Of a stretch of 64,000 nt of DNA, positions 8,098 to 18,555 are shown piece after piece (position 1 is the stretch's first letter; every line of letters begins with the position of its first letter). The DNA is from Peribacillus simplex NBRC 15720 = DSM 1321 (GTDB lineage Bacteria > Bacillota > Bacilli > Bacillales > DSM-1321). The notes below the pieces were generated by a model. The model worked only from the letters and a program-made list of their open reading frames with translations, was not told the origin of the DNA and searched no databases. The position numbers were made by a program, and so were the translations under genes. The stretch spans positions 5,412,001 through 5,476,000 of the forward strand of contig NZ_CP017704.1 of assembly GCF_002243645.1 (NCBI RefSeq), written 5' to 3'.

Positions 8098-10221
8098 ATG
8101 AGTAGATTAAAGGAGAGTGTCTCTCAGTTAATTGAAATTCAAGAAAATGGGTTATATCTAGTTTTTGAGGTAACGGAAGAAAAAGACGTTCGTTTTCTTC
8201 ATTTTTCATCCTTGCCATTCGTTTGGATTTCTGAATGGGACGATAAAACAAGAAGTAAGTTTCGGTTAGTGGAAATCCATTTTTCAGGGGAAAACCAAAA
8301 TGACCATCATGGGTCTAAACACACGGGGACATATCCAGGAAACAGACTAAGATTACAGCAATTTCATGATAAAAGGACTTCAGAAGGTCGTAAGCTCCTA
8401 TTTGAAATGATAGATGAGCAGACAGGTGTTGAAGTTGTTTCTATTTTCCAATTTTACTCTGGAATTCCAGTAATTAAGGCTTGGACCGAAGTCTCCCATA
8501 AAGGTAATCAATCAGTAGGGTTGGAGTATGTATCTTCCTTTGCCTATACAGGTATAGACAAGGAAGGACTAACAAACAGGGAAGATAAGATAAAGTTACA
8601 TATTCCCCATAACTCATGGTACGGGGAAGCCCAATGGAAGAAATATTCTTTACAGGATTTAGGTCTATACATGGTGAATAAATTTTCGATGAAGCGTTTG
8701 TCTTATTCAAGTAATGGCACATGGTCATCCTCTCAATACGCCCCAATGGCATTTCTGGAAAATCTGGGAACAGGAAGTGGGTTAGTTTGGCAAATTGAAC
8801 ATAATGGATCATGGCATTGGGAGATCAGTGATATAAGCGAATACCTCTACTTGCAGTTAAGTGGGCCTACAGAGGCGGAAAATCATTGGTGGAAAGAGCT
8901 TAAACCAGGAGAGGAATTTACTTCTGTGCCGGTTTCAATCGGAGCCGTTTCAGGAGGTTTCGAACAGGCAATAGGTGAGTTGACAAAGTATAGAAGAAGA
9001 ATGCGTCGACCTAATGAAGATAACAAGCAGTTGCCTGTCATTTTTAATGATTATATGAATTGTTTATTCGGTGATCCAACTACAGAAAAGCTGTTGCCTA
9101 TCATTGATGCCGCTTCTGAAGTGGGGTGCGAATATTTTTGTATCGATTGTGGGTGGTATTCTGACGGCTATTGGTGGGATGGAGTGGGAGAATGGCTTCC
9201 TTCACAACAAAGGTTTCCCAATGGTATCAAAGAGGTTCTCGATTATATTGGCAACAAGGGAATGATACCAGGTTTATGGTTAGAACTCGAAGTTATGGGA
9301 ATTAACTCACCCTTAGCAGATAAGGTACCTGATGGATGGTTTTTCTTGCGACATGGAAAGAGGGTAATAGACCATTCCCGCTATCAATTGGATTTTCGTA
9401 ATCCGGAAGTCTTAGAATTTGCAAATGGAGTAATAAACCGCCTAGTAAATCAATATGGGGTCGGTTATATCAAGATGGACTATAACATTAATGCTGGTAT
9501 CGGGACGGAACGGGAAGCCGATTCATTCGGAGATGGGTTACTCGAGCATAATCGGGCATACTTATCATGGCTTGACTCGATTTTTGACAAATACCCAGAT
9601 TTGGTCATAGAAAACTGTGGCAGTGGGGGCATGAGAATGGATTATGCTTTATTAAGCCGCCATAGCATTCAATCAGTAAGTGACCAAACGGATTATCTGA
9701 AAAATGGGGCCATAGCTGCCGCTGCTGCTTCACTCGTCACCCCTGAACAATGTGCGGTTTGGTCATACCCATTAAAAGAGGGGGACAACGAAGAGGTCAT
9801 TTTTAACATGGTTAATAGTTTGCTCCTTCGCATCCATCAAAGTGGTCATTTGGCTGAAATTAATTCAGAGAGATTGCATTTGGTGAAAGAAGCTATTAGC
9901 TATTACAAAGAGATCCGTGAGTATATTGCGAATGGGAATCCAATATGGCCTACGGGAATCCCGAATTTAGAGTCACCGTGGATGTGTTTTGGTTTACAAC
10001 ATGACAATAAATACTTTTTAGCAGTATGGAGATTGCAGGGAGATAACGAATGTTTTTCGATCCCATTATCCCAATTAGAAGGACTGGATACTGAAGTTAA
10101 ACTGTCCTACCCACTTAATGGCGATGCCCAAGTAAAATGGAATAAGGATAATGGAACATTGACTGTATGCATACCAAAACAAAATGCAGCAAGAATTTTT
10201 GAGGTCACGGTAAAACAATAA
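8098..10221 (+). CDS. GH36-type alpha-galactosidase-like glycosidase (cytoplasmic)
   Basis: 707 residues without a signal peptide. The layout is that of GH36: an N-terminal beta-sandwich (about 1-290), a TIM barrel with the nucleophile aspartate in GYIKMDYN and the acid/base aspartate in SVSDQTDY, then a C-terminal beta domain. WYGEAQW and [12 protein letters not shown] fit the aromatic substrate pocket. It should cleave alpha-galactosides; alpha-D-galactose and beta-L-arabinopyranose share ring stereochemistry, so in this operon a beta-L-arabinopyranosidase is a real alternative. ATG 8098 follows GGAGG by 5 bp and is preferred over ATG 8086. It probably acts on oligosaccharides brought in by the upstream transporter. 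Confidence 0.82.
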   Translation: MSRLKESVSQLIEIQENGLYLVFEVTEEKDVRFLHFSSLPFVWISEWDDKTRSKFRLVEIHFSGENQNDHHGSKHTGTYPGNRLRLQQFHDKRTSEGRKLLFEMIDEQTGVEVVSIFQFYSGIPVIKAWTEVSHKGNQSVGLEYVSSFAYTGIDKEGLTNREDKIKLHIPHNSWYGEAQWKKYSLQDLGLYMVNKFSMKRLSYSSNGTWSSSQYAPMAFLENLGTGSGLVWQIEHNGSWHWEISDISEYLYLQLSGPTEAENHWWKELKPGEEFTSVPVSIGAVSGGFEQAIGELTKYRRRMRRPNEDNKQLPVIFNDYMNCLFGDPTTEKLLPIIDAASEVGCEYFCIDCGWYSDGYWWDGVGEWLPSQQRFPNGIKEVLDYIGNKGMIPGLWLELEVMGINSPLADKVPDGWFFLRHGKRVIDHSRYQLDFRNPEVLEFANGVINRLVNQYGVGYIKMDYNINAGIGTEREADSFGDGLLEHNRAYLSWLDSIFDKYPDLVIENCGSGGMRMDYALLSRHSIQSVSDQTDYLKNGAIAAAAASLVTPEQCAVWSYPLKEGDNEEVIFNMVNSLLLRIHQSGHLAEINSERLHLVKEAISYYKEIREYIANGNPIWPTGIPNLESPWMCFGLQHDNKYFLAVWRLQGDNECFSIPLSQLEGLDTEVKLSYPLNGDAQVKWNKDNGTLTVCIPKQNAARIFEVTVKQ

Positions 10222-10259
10222 CGAAACACTTAAAACTTAATGAGAGTGAGAGAGATGAA

Positions 10260-11942
10260 ATGACAAAATATACTATCGGTGTTGACTTTGGTACTCAATC
10301 AGGTAGAGCCCTTCTCGTTGAAGTAAGTACAGGTAGAGAAGTTGCAACTGCTGTAAAAGAATACACTCATGGTGTAATGGATGAAGTCCTTCCTGATGGT
10401 GTTACAAGACTGGGGGATGACTGGGCACTGCAACATCCTGCAGATTATCTGGAAGTGTTGGGAATGACGATTCCAGAAGTATTGAAGAAAGCCAAAGTTT
10501 CGCCGGATGATGTGATCGGAATGGGAATAGATTTTACGGCGTGTACCATTTTACCGATTGATCAAAATGGGACTCCATTATGTATGGTGGCACAATTTGA
10601 AGCTCATCCACATGCATACGTGAAATTGTGGAAACATCATGCTGCTCAAGAAGAAGCGAATCGGCTAAATGAAGTAGCTGAAAAACTAAGAGAACCTTTT
10701 TTACACCGATATGGGGGGAAAATATCGTCAGAGTGGCTCATCCCGAAGGTCTGGCAAATTTTAAATGAAGCGCCTGAAGTGTATGATGCTGCAGATCAAA
10801 TACTTGAAGCCACAGACTGGGTTGTTTCAGAGTTAACCGGCTCGATTAAACGGAATAGCTGCACTGCAGGTTACAAGGCGATATGGAATAAACTGGATGG
10901 GTACCCTTCAAAGGAGTTTTTTAAGGCACTTGATCCTAAACTGGAAAACCTTGTAGAGGATAAATTGAATGGACTGATCTATTCAATAGGAACGAAAGCG
11001 GGGGAAATTACAGAAAAGGCTGCTCGATTTACAGGGCTCCATCCGGGAACAGCCGTTGCCATTGCTAACGTTGATGCGCATGTTTCCTTGCCTGCAGTGG
11101 GCATTACAGAACCTGGGAAACTCCTGATGATCATGGGCACATCAACCTGTCATGTCCTGCTTGGGGAAAAAGAGGAGATGGTTCCGGGCATGTGTGGGGT
11201 CGTCGAGGATGGCATCATTCCGGGTTTCCTCGGATATGAAGCCGGTCAATCATGTGTAGGTGATCACTTTGAATGGTTTATTGAAAACTGTGTCCCTGAA
11301 ACATACTACCAAGAGGCAAAATCCAATGGAATGGAAATACATCAATTTTTAACAAACAAAGCAAACCAGTTAAAAGTTGGAGAAAGTGGTTTACTAGCTT
11401 TGGATTGGTGGAACGGGAACCGCTCGACATTAGTCGATGCAGATTTAACGGGCCTTCTAGTAGGTACTTCGTTGTTGACAAAACCAGAAGAAATATACCG
11501 TGCACTTATTGAAGCCACTGCATACGGAACCAGAAAAATTGTGGAGGAATTCCGACAACGAGGTGTTCCCATTCATGAGATATATGCATGTGGAGGGATT
11601 GCAGAAAAAAATGCATTTATGATGCAAGTATATGCGGATGTTTTGAACATGGAAATTCGGATATCAGCGTCCTCCCAAACTCCCGCCCTTGGTTCAGCGA
11701 TGTTTGGTGCTGTTGCTGCCGGCAAGGATCGTGGAGGCTATGACAATATCAACGATGCAGCACAACAAATGGGCAGTGTGAAGGAACATATATATCGACC
11801 TATAGAAGAGAATGTTAAAGTTTTTGATCTATTATACCAGGAATATTCGAAGCTATATGATTACTTTGGCCGTGGTGAAAATAATGTGATGAAAACATTA
11901 AAAAAGATCAAAAAAGAAACATGGGAGGCGCATTATGCTTGA
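10260..11942 (+). CDS. araB: L-ribulokinase AraB
   Basis: 560 residues, the normal AraB length. It is a FGGY-family sugar kinase: phosphate-1 motif [16 protein letters not shown] at the N-terminus, and C-terminal [10 protein letters not shown] and [10 protein letters not shown], which build the ATP and sugar sites. It phosphorylates L-ribulose to L-ribulose-5-phosphate in the cytoplasm, the second step of arabinose use. The start is supported only by a weak GAGAGA. Its 3' end overlaps araD by 8 bp, which suggests coupled translation. Confidence 0.95.
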   Translation: MTKYTIGVDFGTQSGRALLVEVSTGREVATAVKEYTHGVMDEVLPDGVTRLGDDWALQHPADYLEVLGMTIPEVLKKAKVSPDDVIGMGIDFTACTILPIDQNGTPLCMVAQFEAHPHAYVKLWKHHAAQEEANRLNEVAEKLREPFLHRYGGKISSEWLIPKVWQILNEAPEVYDAADQILEATDWVVSELTGSIKRNSCTAGYKAIWNKLDGYPSKEFFKALDPKLENLVEDKLNGLIYSIGTKAGEITEKAARFTGLHPGTAVAIANVDAHVSLPAVGITEPGKLLMIMGTSTCHVLLGEKEEMVPGMCGVVEDGIIPGFLGYEAGQSCVGDHFEWFIENCVPETYYQEAKSNGMEIHQFLTNKANQLKVGESGLLALDWWNGNRSTLVDADLTGLLVGTSLLTKPEEIYRALIEATAYGTRKIVEEFRQRGVPIHEIYACGGIAEKNAFMMQVYADVLNMEIRISASSQTPALGSAMFGAVAAGKDRGGYDNINDAAQQMGSVKEHIYRPIEENVKVFDLLYQEYSKLYDYFGRGENNVMKTLKKIKKETWEAHYA

Positions 11943-12630
11943 AACTTTAAAACAAGAAGTGCTAGCAGCTAACCTATCATTACCAGCACATCAATTAGTC
12001 ACCTTTACATGGGGGAATGTAAGTGGAATCGATCGGGACTCGGGCTGTATCGTTATAAAACCAAGCGGTGTACCTTACGAGCAATTAAGCCTTGAGGATC
12101 TTGTTGTTGTGGATCTTTTGGGTAACATCGTGGAAGGAAACTTGCGTCCTTCCTCAGATACACCCACCCATGTTTCACTTTATAATGCGTTTCCTGAGAT
12201 TGGTGGTATCGTCCATACTCATTCACCTTGGGCAACAAGTTGGGCGCAGGCAGGTCGTTCCATACCAACGTTAGGTACTACCCATGCCGATTACTTTTAT
12301 GGGGAAATCCCGTGTACAAGGGCTTTAACAAATATAGAAATCAATAACGGTTATGAAATGGAAACAGCAAATGTAATTATTGAAACCTTTCGAAAGAGAG
12401 GGTTAGAACCTCTAGCGATGCCAGGTGTTTTACTTGCCAATCATGCCCCTTTTTGTTGGGGAAAGAATGCAAATGATGCCTTGCATAATGCCGTAGTTCT
12501 AGAGGAAGTTGCAAAAATGGCGTTCCACACGTATCAACTGAACATGAAAACGGAAGCTATTAATCAATATCTATTAGATAAACATTACTCACGGAAGCAT
12601 GGAGCCCATGCCTATTATGGTCAGAAATAA
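11935..12630 (+). CDS. araD: L-ribulose-5-phosphate 4-epimerase AraD
   Basis: 231 residues, class II aldolase/epimerase fold. Zinc-binding histidines are in VHTHSPWAT and NHAPFCWG, with [15 protein letters not shown] between. It converts L-ribulose-5-phosphate to D-xylulose-5-phosphate, feeding the pentose phosphate pathway. The start codon lies inside the end of araB behind GGGAGG. The gene order B-D-A differs from the A-B-D order of B. subtilis. Confidence 0.95.
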   Translation: MLETLKQEVLAANLSLPAHQLVTFTWGNVSGIDRDSGCIVIKPSGVPYEQLSLEDLVVVDLLGNIVEGNLRPSSDTPTHVSLYNAFPEIGGIVHTHSPWATSWAQAGRSIPTLGTTHADYFYGEIPCTRALTNIEINNGYEMETANVIIETFRKRGLEPLAMPGVLLANHAPFCWGKNANDALHNAVVLEEVAKMAFHTYQLNMKTEAINQYLLDKHYSRKHGAHAYYGQK

Positions 12631-12654
12631 ATGTTGTTGAAAGGGCATGCGGTA

Positions 12655-12670
12655 ACTTGTACGTATGAGT
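12655..12670 (+). promoter_or_regulatory. AraR operator upstream of araA
   Basis: ACTTGTACGTATGAGT matches 12 of 16 positions of the AraR consensus, with the left half almost intact. It suggests araA has an additional AraR-controlled promoter or an internal roadblock. Confidence 0.6.
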
Positions 12671-12695
12671 CTGCACATCAAAGGGAGGATGTAAA

Positions 12696-14180
12696 ATGAT
12701 TTCAGTTAAACAATATGAATTCTGGTTTGTTACCGGAAGCCAGCACTTATATGGGGAAGAAACCTTAAATCAAGTTGAGGACCACTCTATTAAAATAGCA
12801 AGAGGTTTGGATTCTTCTTCAAAAATTTCCTATAAAGTGATCTTTAAGCCTGTCATGACCAATCCAGATTCTATCCGCCGGCTGTTCTTAGAGGCTAATC
12901 AGGATGATAATTGTGCGGGGATCCTAACCTGGATGCATACTTTTTCCCCGGCAAAAATGTGGATAGCAGGATTAACTGCATTACAAAAGCCCCTGCTGCA
13001 TCTCCACACACAATTTAACCAAGATATCCCTTGGGAGACTATTGACATGGACTATATGAATTTAAATCAATCCGCTCATGGAGATCGTGAGTATGGATTT
13101 ATTGGGAGCAGAATGAAGATAAATCGAAAAGTGGTGGTGGGTCATTGGGGGCATACTGGGGTATGTGCAAAAATTGGGGAATGGATGAAAACGGCGGTTG
13201 CTTTTGTTGAGGGGCAAAACCTAAAGGTTGCTAGATTCGGAGATAATATGAGAGAGGTTTCTGTTACGGAAGGTGACAAAATAGAAGCTCAAATAAAATT
13301 CGGATGGTCCATAAACGGTTATGGTATAGGTGACTTGGTTCAACGAATGGGTGATGTTACAGAGTCTGATGTGAACCATTTGTTAGAGGAATATGCAGAG
13401 CTTTATGAGATTGTTTCAAAAGGATTGAAAGAAGGTTCAATCCGTGAATCAATTAAGGAACAGGCAAGAATAGAACTTGGGTTGAAAGCTTTTTTAGAAG
13501 ATGGTCAATTTACTGCTTTTACCACCACTTTTGAAGACTTGCATGGCATGAAACAGCTCCCGGGGTTAGCGGTTCAAAGATTGATGGCAGCTGGTTATGG
13601 CTTTGGTGGGGAAGGGGATTGGAAAACAGCGGCGTTGGTCCGTTTAATGAAAATCCTTGCAGATGGGGAAGACACTTCATTCATGGAGGATTACACCTAC
13701 CATTTTCATCCTGGTAATGAACTTGTCCTTGGTTCACATATGCTCGAGGTGTGTCCTACAATTTCCGCTACTAAGCCTAAAATTGAGGTGCATGCCCTAT
13801 CCATTGGAGGGAAGGAGGATCCTGCGAGACTTGTTTTCGATGGGAAAGGAGGGCCAGCTTTAAATGCATCTATCATTGATATGGGAAATCGCTTCCGTTT
13901 ATTGATAAATGAAGTGGACGCCGTTCAGCCATTCCAACCTATGCCAAATCTCCCGGTAGCAAGGGTGCTTTGGAAGCCGCAGCCTTCTTTAGAAAAATCA
14001 GCGGAAAATTGGATATTAGCCGGAGGGGCCCATCATACTTGTTTTTCGTATAAAGTGACGGCCAATCAGTTAAAAGATTGGGCAGATTTATCAGGAATTG
14101 AAAGTGTGATTATCAATAAGGACACTAACTCATATGCATTCCAAAATGAATTACGTTGGAATGATCTTGTTTACAAGTAA
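12696..14180 (+). CDS. araA: L-arabinose isomerase AraA
   Basis: 494 residues, full length for the family. Recognised from FWFVTGSQHLYGEETL, CAGILTWMHTFSPAKMWI, GYGFGGEGDWKTAALVR and the C-terminal GGAHHTCFSY that carries metal and substrate ligands. It converts L-arabinose to L-ribulose in the cytoplasm with Mn2+, the first catabolic step. AGGGAGG precedes the ATG. It is separated from araD by 65 bp containing an AraR operator. It is the last catabolic gene before the secreted hydrolase. Confidence 0.96.
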   Translation: MISVKQYEFWFVTGSQHLYGEETLNQVEDHSIKIARGLDSSSKISYKVIFKPVMTNPDSIRRLFLEANQDDNCAGILTWMHTFSPAKMWIAGLTALQKPLLHLHTQFNQDIPWETIDMDYMNLNQSAHGDREYGFIGSRMKINRKVVVGHWGHTGVCAKIGEWMKTAVAFVEGQNLKVARFGDNMREVSVTEGDKIEAQIKFGWSINGYGIGDLVQRMGDVTESDVNHLLEEYAELYEIVSKGLKEGSIRESIKEQARIELGLKAFLEDGQFTAFTTTFEDLHGMKQLPGLAVQRLMAAGYGFGGEGDWKTAALVRLMKILADGEDTSFMEDYTYHFHPGNELVLGSHMLEVCPTISATKPKIEVHALSIGGKEDPARLVFDGKGGPALNASIIDMGNRFRLLINEVDAVQPFQPMPNLPVARVLWKPQPSLEKSAENWILAGGAHHTCFSYKVTANQLKDWADLSGIESVIINKDTNSYAFQNELRWNDLVYK

Positions 14181-14337
14181 GCTTCATCATATACAAGAAG
14201 GGAAGGGATTCAGGTTTTTATTACCCCATTTTAAAGTACTTGAGGTGGCGATTTATATAAATAAATTTCAACAAACTAACTAACACGGGTGCGTTTTTGC
14301 GTTGAGAGTGCAATAAAATGAAAAGGGGAAAAAATGT

Positions 14338-17286
14338 ATGAAAATGAAAAAGGTAATACCTTATATCCTTGCGGGATCATTAATTACATCTATGGCTCCG
14401 TCTTTTCCTTCAAAGGCTTCAGCGGCTACCTGGGCTGAAATTTCTGTAGATCTAGCAGACCGATCACTTGGTAAAATACATCATGGAGCGAGTGCGGCAC
14501 TATACGGATTAAGTGAACCAAACGTACCAGACATCAATACCTTAATACCCATCAAACCATCACATATCCTTCAAAAGGCACCCAATGGGGTTCAGCATCC
14601 ATCTGGTGACGGTTTAAGAGTTGCCGACTACTTCTTTGAAGCTGGTGGAAAAAATATTCAAATTTATATGCAAGATTACTATGGCAGATGGTATTACCCA
14701 TCAAGAACACCTGAGGAGTATATCAAAGAGGCCATCACTCCCATCACCACTGAAATTAAAGCCTACAAGGATGCGTGGGTAAAAAAGAACCCTGGTGAAA
14801 ATCCCGACGACAAATTCATCTATGTTCCTTATAACGAACCTGAACAAAATACCACTCGTTATCCAAGTATAGATAGTATGGATGAGGTTGGTGCTAAATC
14901 AAGAGCTACATTTAATAACGATTGGTTAGCTATCTATAAAGCCATTAAAGGCATCGACCCGGGCGCCAAAATTTCAGGACCCAATCTCTTAAATTATAAA
15001 CCCAATGTTATAGAATCTTTTATCCCGTTCTGTATCGAAAATGATTGCTTGCCTGACACAATATCTTGGCATTTACTTTCCAACAAATCTTATAACAATG
15101 CTAAATCCAATTTGGCTGCTTATAGGGCTGTTGAAGCAAAAAATGTGTTGAGTTATGAGAGAAAGTACCCTGAACGAAAAAGCGCCTTTCCGATCCCTGT
15201 GGATATTAATGAATACGCTTCAACTGCTGAAATTGCTGTAGGAGGCTCACTCATCCAGTACATGGCGCGTTATGATGAACTTAAAATTACAGGGGCCCTT
15301 CCTTACTGGAATACAGCAAATTCTTATGGATCCCTACTGGCAGGTCAGAATGAGCCAAACGGAGCTTGGTGGCTGTACAAATGGTATGCTGACATGGAAG
15401 GCGATATGGCCAAGGTCCATGTTGTGAAGGCTAATGCTGATGGGGATGATGCGGGTCCTGGGTTATACGGATTATCGACCCTTGATGAAGATAAAAAACA
15501 AGCTAGTATCGTTTTTGGAGGAACCACAGGTGAAAGCCATGTAGTGCTTAAAAATATTGCAGGAAACAAGAATAGTCCTAAATTTCTATCTTCATCCGAC
15601 AAGGTCCATATTACCGTATGGCGTGCAGGGTTTACTGGACTTACCGGTTTCTTGGCGGAACCATCACAAGTAGCTGATGGAAACTATGATATCGTAAATG
15701 GTAGTGTAACATTACCTATTCAAACTGATAACATGGAATCGTATTATGCGGTCATAACCGATGCTGTTGATTCGGATCAAAGCTCCACTTGGTTCAAGAG
15801 GTACGAAGCAGAACATGCAGAAGTTAGAAATCATGTCCTTGAACCAAAGAGTGTATATCCAAGGGTTTCAAGCGGGCGTTCCGCATCCAATGGCCAGTAC
15901 ATTGGCGGCATTGACTATAAAGACAGCGTTGTTAAATTTACGAATATTACAGTCCCGAAAGATGGGAATTATAAATTGGACATAGGGGAAGGCAGTGGCT
16001 CGACTGCAAATCTTCCTACTCAGTCAGGTGGTGGAACGTCAGCACAAAGACAGAATTCCGATTTCTTTATAAAAATCGATGATAAGCCTTCCTTCAAAGT
16101 AGATTTGAGAGCGGATTATAGCTACGAACAGCTTGGGATGGTTACAAAATATATCAATTTGAAAGCCGGAAAGCATTCAGTTAGCATTAGTAAATATAAT
16201 CAGGATACCGGAGAGATGGGTCAAGGTGCTGCTACGCTCGATTTCATTGAATTGAATTACAATGGTAAAATGGGCTCAAAGCCCAATTACCGAGTTCAAG
16301 CCGAGTTTGCGGAGTATGATCATGAAAATGGGCTGAGAAGGGAAAGCAAGATAACTGGATTCAAAGGAGCGGGGTATGTAACCGGGTATAAGGATTCCAA
16401 TGGTGATAAAGGGAACATCAAAAAAAATAAAGATGGTAAATCAAAGAATAAAAATTCAGGTGCAAAAACTCGTTTTGTGATGGGCGTTCAAGAAGATGGG
16501 ATGTATGATGTAACCGTTCGATATGCCACCAATAATGCAGGTGAACTTTCCATTGATCATGATCGACAGAACGTAATAAATATCCCTGTAAAAAATACAA
16601 AAGGCAAATGGCAGAGCACCAAGGTTAGAATGTTCCTGCGGACAGGTATTAACTTACTTGATATCAAATCCACGGCAAAATTGAGTTTGGATTACGTCAA
16701 TGCAACTTTTGTAAACAAAAATCCTTTATTTAAGGAAGAAGCTGAGAATGCAAATGTCATTGGAACACCTGCTGCCGGTGACCCATCATTGATTCGGGAT
16801 GATGCATTTGCCAAGAATGCTTCAGGCGGTAAATATGTCAACGGCATATCATCCTTCGATGGAAAGGAAAGGTATCTCGAAGTTCCTAATATCGTAGTAC
16901 CGAAAGCAGGTAAATACAAGCTTGTGGTCCAATATGCAAACGGAGAGTATTCTGGGTCGCATTCTTACAATAACAATGTCGTCGAGAGATATGCGCAGGT
17001 TTCCGTTAATGGCAGTGAACCTAAAACGGTGTATTTCAAAAATACTATCTCATGGCAGGAATTTGCCACGGTTACCATGGATGTTGACTTGAAAAAAGGG
17101 AAAAATGCTATTAAATTCTTCAATGATAATACTTATAACGGGGGATCCAATCCATACGGTGGAAGTAATGCATCGGGGACCGAACCCTTTGTTGACACTG
17201 TTATGGTACCTAAGCAGTACACACCTGCATTTGACAAATTTGCGGTTTACGAATTACCTGCATTATTGGATAAAATAGACAAGTAA
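14338..17286 (+). CDS. Secreted multidomain glycoside hydrolase with three CBM-like modules
   Basis: 982 residues. A signal peptide (MKMKKVIPYILAGSLI..., AxA site near residue 28) sends it outside the cell. Residues 30-480 look like a clan GH-A (beta/alpha)8 hydrolase with acid/base Glu167 in YVPYNEPEQN and nucleophile Glu292 in VDINEYAS. Three beta-sandwich modules of the CBM6/CBM35 sort follow, starting near 485 (YEAEHAEVRN), 650 (YRVQAEFAEYD) and 797 (FKEEAENANV). A lysine/asparagine-rich insert near 695-705 interrupts the second. The exact GH family is not recognised; GH39/GH5-like is my best guess. Its place after araA suggests an arabinose-containing plant polymer as substrate, but it could be on its own promoter. 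Confidence 0.75.
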   Translation: MKMKKVIPYILAGSLITSMAPSFPSKASAATWAEISVDLADRSLGKIHHGASAALYGLSEPNVPDINTLIPIKPSHILQKAPNGVQHPSGDGLRVADYFFEAGGKNIQIYMQDYYGRWYYPSRTPEEYIKEAITPITTEIKAYKDAWVKKNPGENPDDKFIYVPYNEPEQNTTRYPSIDSMDEVGAKSRATFNNDWLAIYKAIKGIDPGAKISGPNLLNYKPNVIESFIPFCIENDCLPDTISWHLLSNKSYNNAKSNLAAYRAVEAKNVLSYERKYPERKSAFPIPVDINEYASTAEIAVGGSLIQYMARYDELKITGALPYWNTANSYGSLLAGQNEPNGAWWLYKWYADMEGDMAKVHVVKANADGDDAGPGLYGLSTLDEDKKQASIVFGGTTGESHVVLKNIAGNKNSPKFLSSSDKVHITVWRAGFTGLTGFLAEPSQVADGNYDIVNGSVTLPIQTDNMESYYAVITDAVDSDQSSTWFKRYEAEHAEVRNHVLEPKSVYPRVSSGRSASNGQYIGGIDYKDSVVKFTNITVPKDGNYKLDIGEGSGSTANLPTQSGGGTSAQRQNSDFFIKIDDKPSFKVDLRADYSYEQLGMVTKYINLKAGKHSVSISKYNQDTGEMGQGAATLDFIELNYNGKMGSKPNYRVQAEFAEYDHENGLRRESKITGFKGAGYVTGYKDSNGDKGNIKKNKDGKSKNKNSGAKTRFVMGVQEDGMYDVTVRYATNNAGELSIDHDRQNVINIPVKNTKGKWQSTKVRMFLRTGINLLDIKSTAKLSLDYVNATFVNKNPLFKEEAENANVIGTPAAGDPSLIRDDAFAKNASGGKYVNGISSFDGKERYLEVPNIVVPKAGKYKLVVQYANGEYSGSHSYNNNVVERYAQVSVNGSEPKTVYFKNTISWQEFATVTMDVDLKKGKNAIKFFNDNTYNGGSNPYGGSNASGTEPFVDTVMVPKQYTPAFDKFAVYELPALLDKIDK

Positions 17287-17420
17287 TAAGAATGAGGAAA
17301 GAAAAATTTTTAATAACGATTGACTGAAAAGGTTAAATTCCCCTTTAATAGGGGTTAAACTTGTTTATTATATTCCTAATATTTGTACTGAAACATTATA
17401 ATTCTTAATGCTAAAACGCA

Positions 17421-17446
17421 AAACCCCTTGGCTACCAAGGGGTTTT
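17421..17446 (+). terminator. Terminator after the ara/hydrolase region
   Basis: AACCCCTTGG / CCAAGGGGTT with loop CTA, then a T run. It ends the transcript of the secreted hydrolase. Confidence 0.9.
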
Positions 17447-17603
17447 TATGTGCTTACATCTAGAATCGTGTTAATTGGAATTTTACAGATTATCTATTTA
17501 TGATTTTAATATATTTGACCATTAGAATATTACAATATATTTTTGATCCAATAGAAATATAACCAATTGGTCTGATCTATAGAAAGTGAAGGACAATAAA
17601 GAA

Positions 17604-17624
17604 GCAAATAGGTATCCTATTTGC
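17604..17624. repeat. Perfect inverted repeat
   Basis: GCAAATAGG-TAT-CCTATTTGC, nine paired bases per arm. There is no T run, so it looks more like a protein-binding dyad than a terminator. No gene is adjacent. Confidence 0.4.
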
Positions 17625-18087
17625 CATAAGGGCTAGGATAAAATAACAAAGTGAAATTGGGAAATATAAAGCTAAGTAGCGAAATCAAAATTTACCCATA
17701 TCCTCTCTTTGAATAAAAAGAGGTTTAATCGTAGCAACCTGCTCTTGGTTGGTGGCATAATCTGCTCTTATCACCCTCCAATAACAATGACTCAATTAGA
17801 TTTTTTGTTAGTTTAATTTAAATTGAATGGGCATAAAGTCGGGTATATAATAAAATTCACGCATTTTAGGTCTTGACTGCGATGGGAAGTGTTTTTAGCT
17901 CAACAAAGTTGGAAATCTTGAATTCTATTATTCAGATGTTTTTGTTCATACTTCTAATTTCAATACGTACAGGAAGAATTCGGATTATTTCTCTCGATAA
18001 GGCAAATTATACGAAGACTCAGAGGAATGTTTCTCGTATTTGGAAAATAATTGAACTTATTAGGTAGGGAATGCTATGAATGGAAGG

Positions 18088-18116
18088 GAAGCCATAATCC
18101 TAGGCTTCTCTTTTTG
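18088..18116 (+). terminator. Terminator-like hairpin
   Basis: GAAGCC / GGCTTC stem with a 9-nt loop and a following TCTTTTT. It has no obvious upstream gene, which hints at a lost gene or a small RNA in the preceding 600 bp. Confidence 0.5.
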
Positions 18117-18463
18117 TGGTAAGAAAGAAGAATTAGCTATATAAAGGTTACTACTCTTTATATATATAGTTTTGAAAGAAACTTGATGTAGTGATCTTAA
18201 GGCATCAAAAAGTGACTAGAGTCTCTTTCTTTGTGTGAAAGGGTTTCATGCCATTTTTGCGAATAGGGGGCTAAAGTTAGTTATGAATAGGAGAAACTCA
18301 GCTTTTACCAAAAAATTCAACAAACATATAATTATATCCTGGTAGAAATTATCACATCTTCCCGATGGTATGATTAGGAATTAGATGTATAGAAGAAAAA
18401 GGTGACTTTTTTCCAAGAAATTCTTTAAAGTATTCAAATGAAAGCTTTTTTTTAAAAAAAGTG

Positions 18464-18515
18464 TGTAATGTTTTCTTACATAAACAAAGAAATCTTGCAT
18501 TTATAAGAGTAAAAT
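18464..18515 (+). promoter_or_regulatory. TnrA box and promoter of nasA
   Basis: TGTAATGTTTTCTTACA (18464-18480) fits TGTNA-N7-TNACA at all fixed positions. TAAAAT (18510-18515) would be the -10 with a start near 18522, putting the box centre about 50 bp upstream, the position from which TnrA activates in B. subtilis. Confidence 0.8.
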
Positions 18516-18555
18516 AAACGAATATTCAATTAATAAAGTATAGGAGAGATGAAAA

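Larger units (their letters stand above)
17447..18463 (+). other. 1-kb intergenic stretch without a convincing gene
   Basis: AT-rich DNA between the ara and nas regions. It contains a perfect inverted repeat (17604-17624), a terminator-like hairpin (18088-18116), and a 64-codon TTG frame at 17873 with no ribosome site and no recognised family, which I do not call a gene. It may hold a decayed gene. Confidence 0.5.

Noticed and set aside
17873..18067. 64-codon TTG frame in the ara-nas gap
   Set aside because: No ribosome site, no recognisable family, AT-driven composition; kept only as part of the intergenic note.
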